Both the position numbers and the translations under genes were made by a program. Positions 62,036-64,000 of a DNA stretch of 64,000 bases are shown piece by piece. The DNA is from JACRAV01 sp964571235 (lineage in GTDB: Bacteria; Zixibacteria; MSB-5A5; GN15; FEB-12): the NCBI GenBank assembly GCA_964571235.1, contig CAZNAI010000007.1:186001-250000 (forward strand), in the 5' to 3' direction. Each line of letters opens with the position of its first letter. The stretch's first letter is position 1. The notes below the pieces were generated by a model. That model saw only the letters and a program-made list of their open reading frames with translations, did not search any database and had not been told where the DNA came from.

Positions 62036-63951
62036 ATAGCTTGAAACGACACCTTTTGCAAAGTCTGTCATTACTCTGTGCCGCCATACTTGCAACGGCA
62101 GTATCGGCCGCCGCACAGGAACTCAAGCAACCGATTGCCGATGCTCTTAAGGTCGGCGACACGGCGCGAGCGATTGATCTTCTGAACAAGGAGATCGAAA
62201 TCGACAAGGCGTACCACACCAATTATTACACGCTTGGCGCCATCTACCTCAAGCAAGAGAAATACGCACAAGCGCGCGATCAGTTCAAACTGGCCGTTGA
62301 TAAGAAATCGCGCCACTGGGAATCGGTCTACGGGCTGGGAATGGCTTATCTTAAGCTCAATCAGCTTGATTCAGCGCAGAAAATATTCGACGATGCCCGC
62401 AAGAAAACCAAAGTCGAACGGCATATGTTTGAAAACGGGTACGGCCTGATCATGATGCAAAAATCGCTTTGGGCCGATGCCGACAAAGCATTTCGACAGG
62501 CGATCATCGGCGATTCGACCAACGCCGAGTATTACATCAATCTGGGTGACGCCAATCTCAAGCAGGGAATATCGTCACTGGCCGCCGGATTCTACGAAAA
62601 AGCTCTCAAGTACGACACTGCCGGATCAGAAGTCTATTACCATTGGGCCGAGGCCTGCCTCGATCTGAAAGATTATAATTGCGCCATCGACAAGCTGGCT
62701 ATCGTGCTGAAAAAAGACAGCACGTACGCACCCGCCTGGATGCGGGCCGGCGGAATTTACTTCAAAGCGGGAGTTTCTTCGCGCGCTCGTGACGAACGGG
62801 CCAGCCGCTTCAAAGAAACAATCGGCTCCTACAAACGGTATTTTCAGCTTTCAAATGTCAAAGCCGACTCGGCCAATGTCCGCGCATTTTTCGAAATCGG
62901 CATGGCCTATGTGAACTTGTCCGCCTACGAAGAGGCGGTGGCCTACTTCGATACCGTTCTGTACACTATCAAATACGAACCGCGCGATATTTATTTCCAC
63001 TACGGCAAAGCGCTCTGGGGGATCAAGCAGTACGACCGCGCCGACTCGATGCTCAATGCCCACCTTGACTGGCTGACGCGTCAACCGGCCGATTACCAAA
63101 CTTCGGCTCCGACCGATGAGACATATCAACTGCTCGGCGATTGTTCATTCTATCGCAAGCCACCGGAGTTTGGCAAAGCGGTGGCCTATTACCAAAAGTC
63201 GATCGATGTCAACCCCAACCAAAAGCGCATCGTCGGCAACATGGCGCTGGCCTACCACAACCTGCGTAGTTTCAAGCAGGCACTTGAGTTTTATGAAAAG
63301 CGCATCGCAATGGGGATCGACTCGGCAACCGCCTCTAATTATAAAAATGCCGGGTATTGCGCCCTCAATCTGGCAGGCGGCGGTAGCGGGGGCGGCGATG
63401 ATGTTGATCTATTCGCGGATGAAACCGCCCCGGCCGACAGTGGCGCGACCGCTGTCACCACCGATGCCAATCGCGACTACTATAAAGAAGCGGCCGCGTA
63501 TCTTGAAAAATACCTGGAATTTGTTCCGGCCGATGCAGGGGCGTTGTTGCGACTTGGCAATGTCTACCTGTTCAACCTGACCGACTGTGTCAAGGGTGTT
63601 GCGACCTTTGAGAAACTGCTGGTCGTTGAGCCGAATAATTGTCTTGCGAAGCGCTCGCTCGGCTTTGCGTATTTCGGCGACAATCTCTGCACCAAAAATT
63701 ACGGGAAGGCGCTCGGGTATTTCCGCGATGCGTACGATTGTACCGCCAAAGAAGGGGCCTGCAAGGATGAGACAGTAGTGCTCTGGATTGCCCAGTGCTA
63801 CCATCTTCGCGCCGCCGCCAATAGCGGCGACAAAGTGGCCGGCAAGGCCGACTACAAGGCCGCCAACGAGTGGTACATGAAACTGCTCAAGTGCAATCCC
63901 AGTAGCAAAGAAGCCCGTGAAGGAATCGACAACACCAAATTTGAATTTTAG
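62032..63951 (+). CDS. Exported multi-TPR protein
   Basis: 639 residues from GTG 62032. Signal peptide cleaved near VSAAAQ, then about ten TPR units, for example YYTLGAIYLKQEKYAQARDQ, YYINLGDANLKQGISSLAAG, FEIGMAYVNLSAYEEAVAYF, MALAYHNLRSFKQALEFYEK and LRLGNVYLFNLTDCVKGVAT. A Gly/Asp-rich linker (GGGSGGGDDVD, about 450-460) divides the array. TPR arrays are scaffolds for protein binding; this one would act in the periplasm. It is coupled to the small membrane protein and followed 33 bp later by another start. Confidence 0.8.
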   Translation: MNSLKRHLLQSLSLLCAAILATAVSAAAQELKQPIADALKVGDTARAIDLLNKEIEIDKAYHTNYYTLGAIYLKQEKYAQARDQFKLAVDKKSRHWESVYGLGMAYLKLNQLDSAQKIFDDARKKTKVERHMFENGYGLIMMQKSLWADADKAFRQAIIGDSTNAEYYINLGDANLKQGISSLAAGFYEKALKYDTAGSEVYYHWAEACLDLKDYNCAIDKLAIVLKKDSTYAPAWMRAGGIYFKAGVSSRARDERASRFKETIGSYKRYFQLSNVKADSANVRAFFEIGMAYVNLSAYEEAVAYFDTVLYTIKYEPRDIYFHYGKALWGIKQYDRADSMLNAHLDWLTRQPADYQTSAPTDETYQLLGDCSFYRKPPEFGKAVAYYQKSIDVNPNQKRIVGNMALAYHNLRSFKQALEFYEKRIAMGIDSATASNYKNAGYCALNLAGGGSGGGDDVDLFADETAPADSGATAVTTDANRDYYKEAAAYLEKYLEFVPADAGALLRLGNVYLFNLTDCVKGVATFEKLLVVEPNNCLAKRSLGFAYFGDNLCTKNYGKALGYFRDAYDCTAKEGACKDETVVLWIAQCYHLRAAANSGDKVAGKADYKAANEWYMKLLKCNPSSKEAREGIDNTKFEF

Positions 63952-63984
63952 ATTCGTAGTCGCTTACTATAACCTGGAAGGTAT

Positions 63985-64000
63985 ATGGCTCAGGACGTAA
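63985..64000 (+). CDS. Start of a further gene, truncated by the window
   Basis: ATG 63985 with GGAAGG six bases upstream, beginning MAQDV, runs off the window end. Only five codons are visible; the product cannot be named. Spacing suggests it belongs to the TPR operon. Confidence 0.35.

Noticed and set aside
1..64000. Selenoprotein gene with in-frame TGA to match the selC found here
   Set aside because: No gene in the window shows a clear conserved continuation past a TGA stop on visual reading.
1..64000. Insertion sequence, prophage or plasmid genes
   Set aside because: No transposase, integrase, capsid or replication protein motifs were seen; the repeats are short and non-coding.

Overview
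The window looks like chromosomal DNA of an uncultured FCB-group bacterium. The gene content best fits a Zixibacteria-like or neighbouring lineage. This is inferred from content only, because there is no rRNA gene here. Supporting features are a Bacteroidota-style succinate dehydrogenase (sdhC-A-B with a single cytochrome b), a PorU/PorV pair and YPNP-type C-terminal domains, tandem DUF5683 proteins, a complete bacillithiol pathway, a Bat (aerotolerance-type) operon, and many secreted proteins and lipoproteins with beta-propellers or TPRs. There is no phage, transposase, plasmid gene or CRISPR array. Gene density is high, with many 1-4 bp or 11 bp start/stop overlaps and clear sigma70-type promoters.

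Layout. 1-4.1 kb: end of a parvulin-type foldase, a polyprenol/diacylglycerol kinase-family protein, a cold shock protein, threonine aldolase, an MBL-fold hydrolase and a PQ-loop-like membrane protein, separated by short palindromic repeats. 4.1-4.75 kb: a gene-free patch full of small palindromes. 4.75-8.2 kb: sdhCAB on the minus strand. 8.4-9.8 kb: two small exported proteins. 9.9-12.5 kb: sucCD and a DUF5655 protein. 12.6-16.4 kb: a beta-propeller lipoprotein, an asparaginase and tryptophanase.

16.6-34.2 kb is the most distinctive part: eight co-directional genes behind one near-consensus promoter. They encode a PorU-like C25 peptidase, a PorV-like protein whose barrel is split by about 540 residues of propeller-like sequence, an M6 metalloprotease with FG-GAP-like repeats and a sorting-type C-terminus, two DUF5683 proteins, an NHL-repeat protein, a 1076-residue outer-membrane barrel-type protein and an Omp85 protein. 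A UbiA prenyltransferase follows. Together they look like a cell-envelope export and surface-assembly module related to type IX secretion, with at least one likely client encoded in the operon.

35.1-45.3 kb: a ten-gene Bat operon (BatD-like, MoxR, DUF58, TPR lipoprotein, DUF4381-like, BatA, BatB, BatC, BatD, BatE). 45.3-50.0 kb: a lysylphosphatidylglycerol-synthase-type membrane protein and bshC-bshA-bshB1. 50-54.8 kb: a methyltransferase, a two-CW protein, DUF1801 and DUF6794 proteins, a selenocysteine tRNA (selC, minus strand), a nested repeat array and an S9 peptidase. 55-57.4 kb: a fused 2-oxoacid dehydrogenase E1. 57.6-64 kb: a lipoprotein, a Wzx-like flippase, a TonB-C-like exported protein, a small membrane protein coupled to a large TPR protein, and the first codons of another gene.

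Metabolically, sdhCAB and sucCD supply TCA steps and the E1 fusion feeds branched-chain acyl-CoA formation, while tnaA, asparaginase and threonine aldolase point to amino-acid catabolism. All function calls come from reading motifs by eye; no database search was run.
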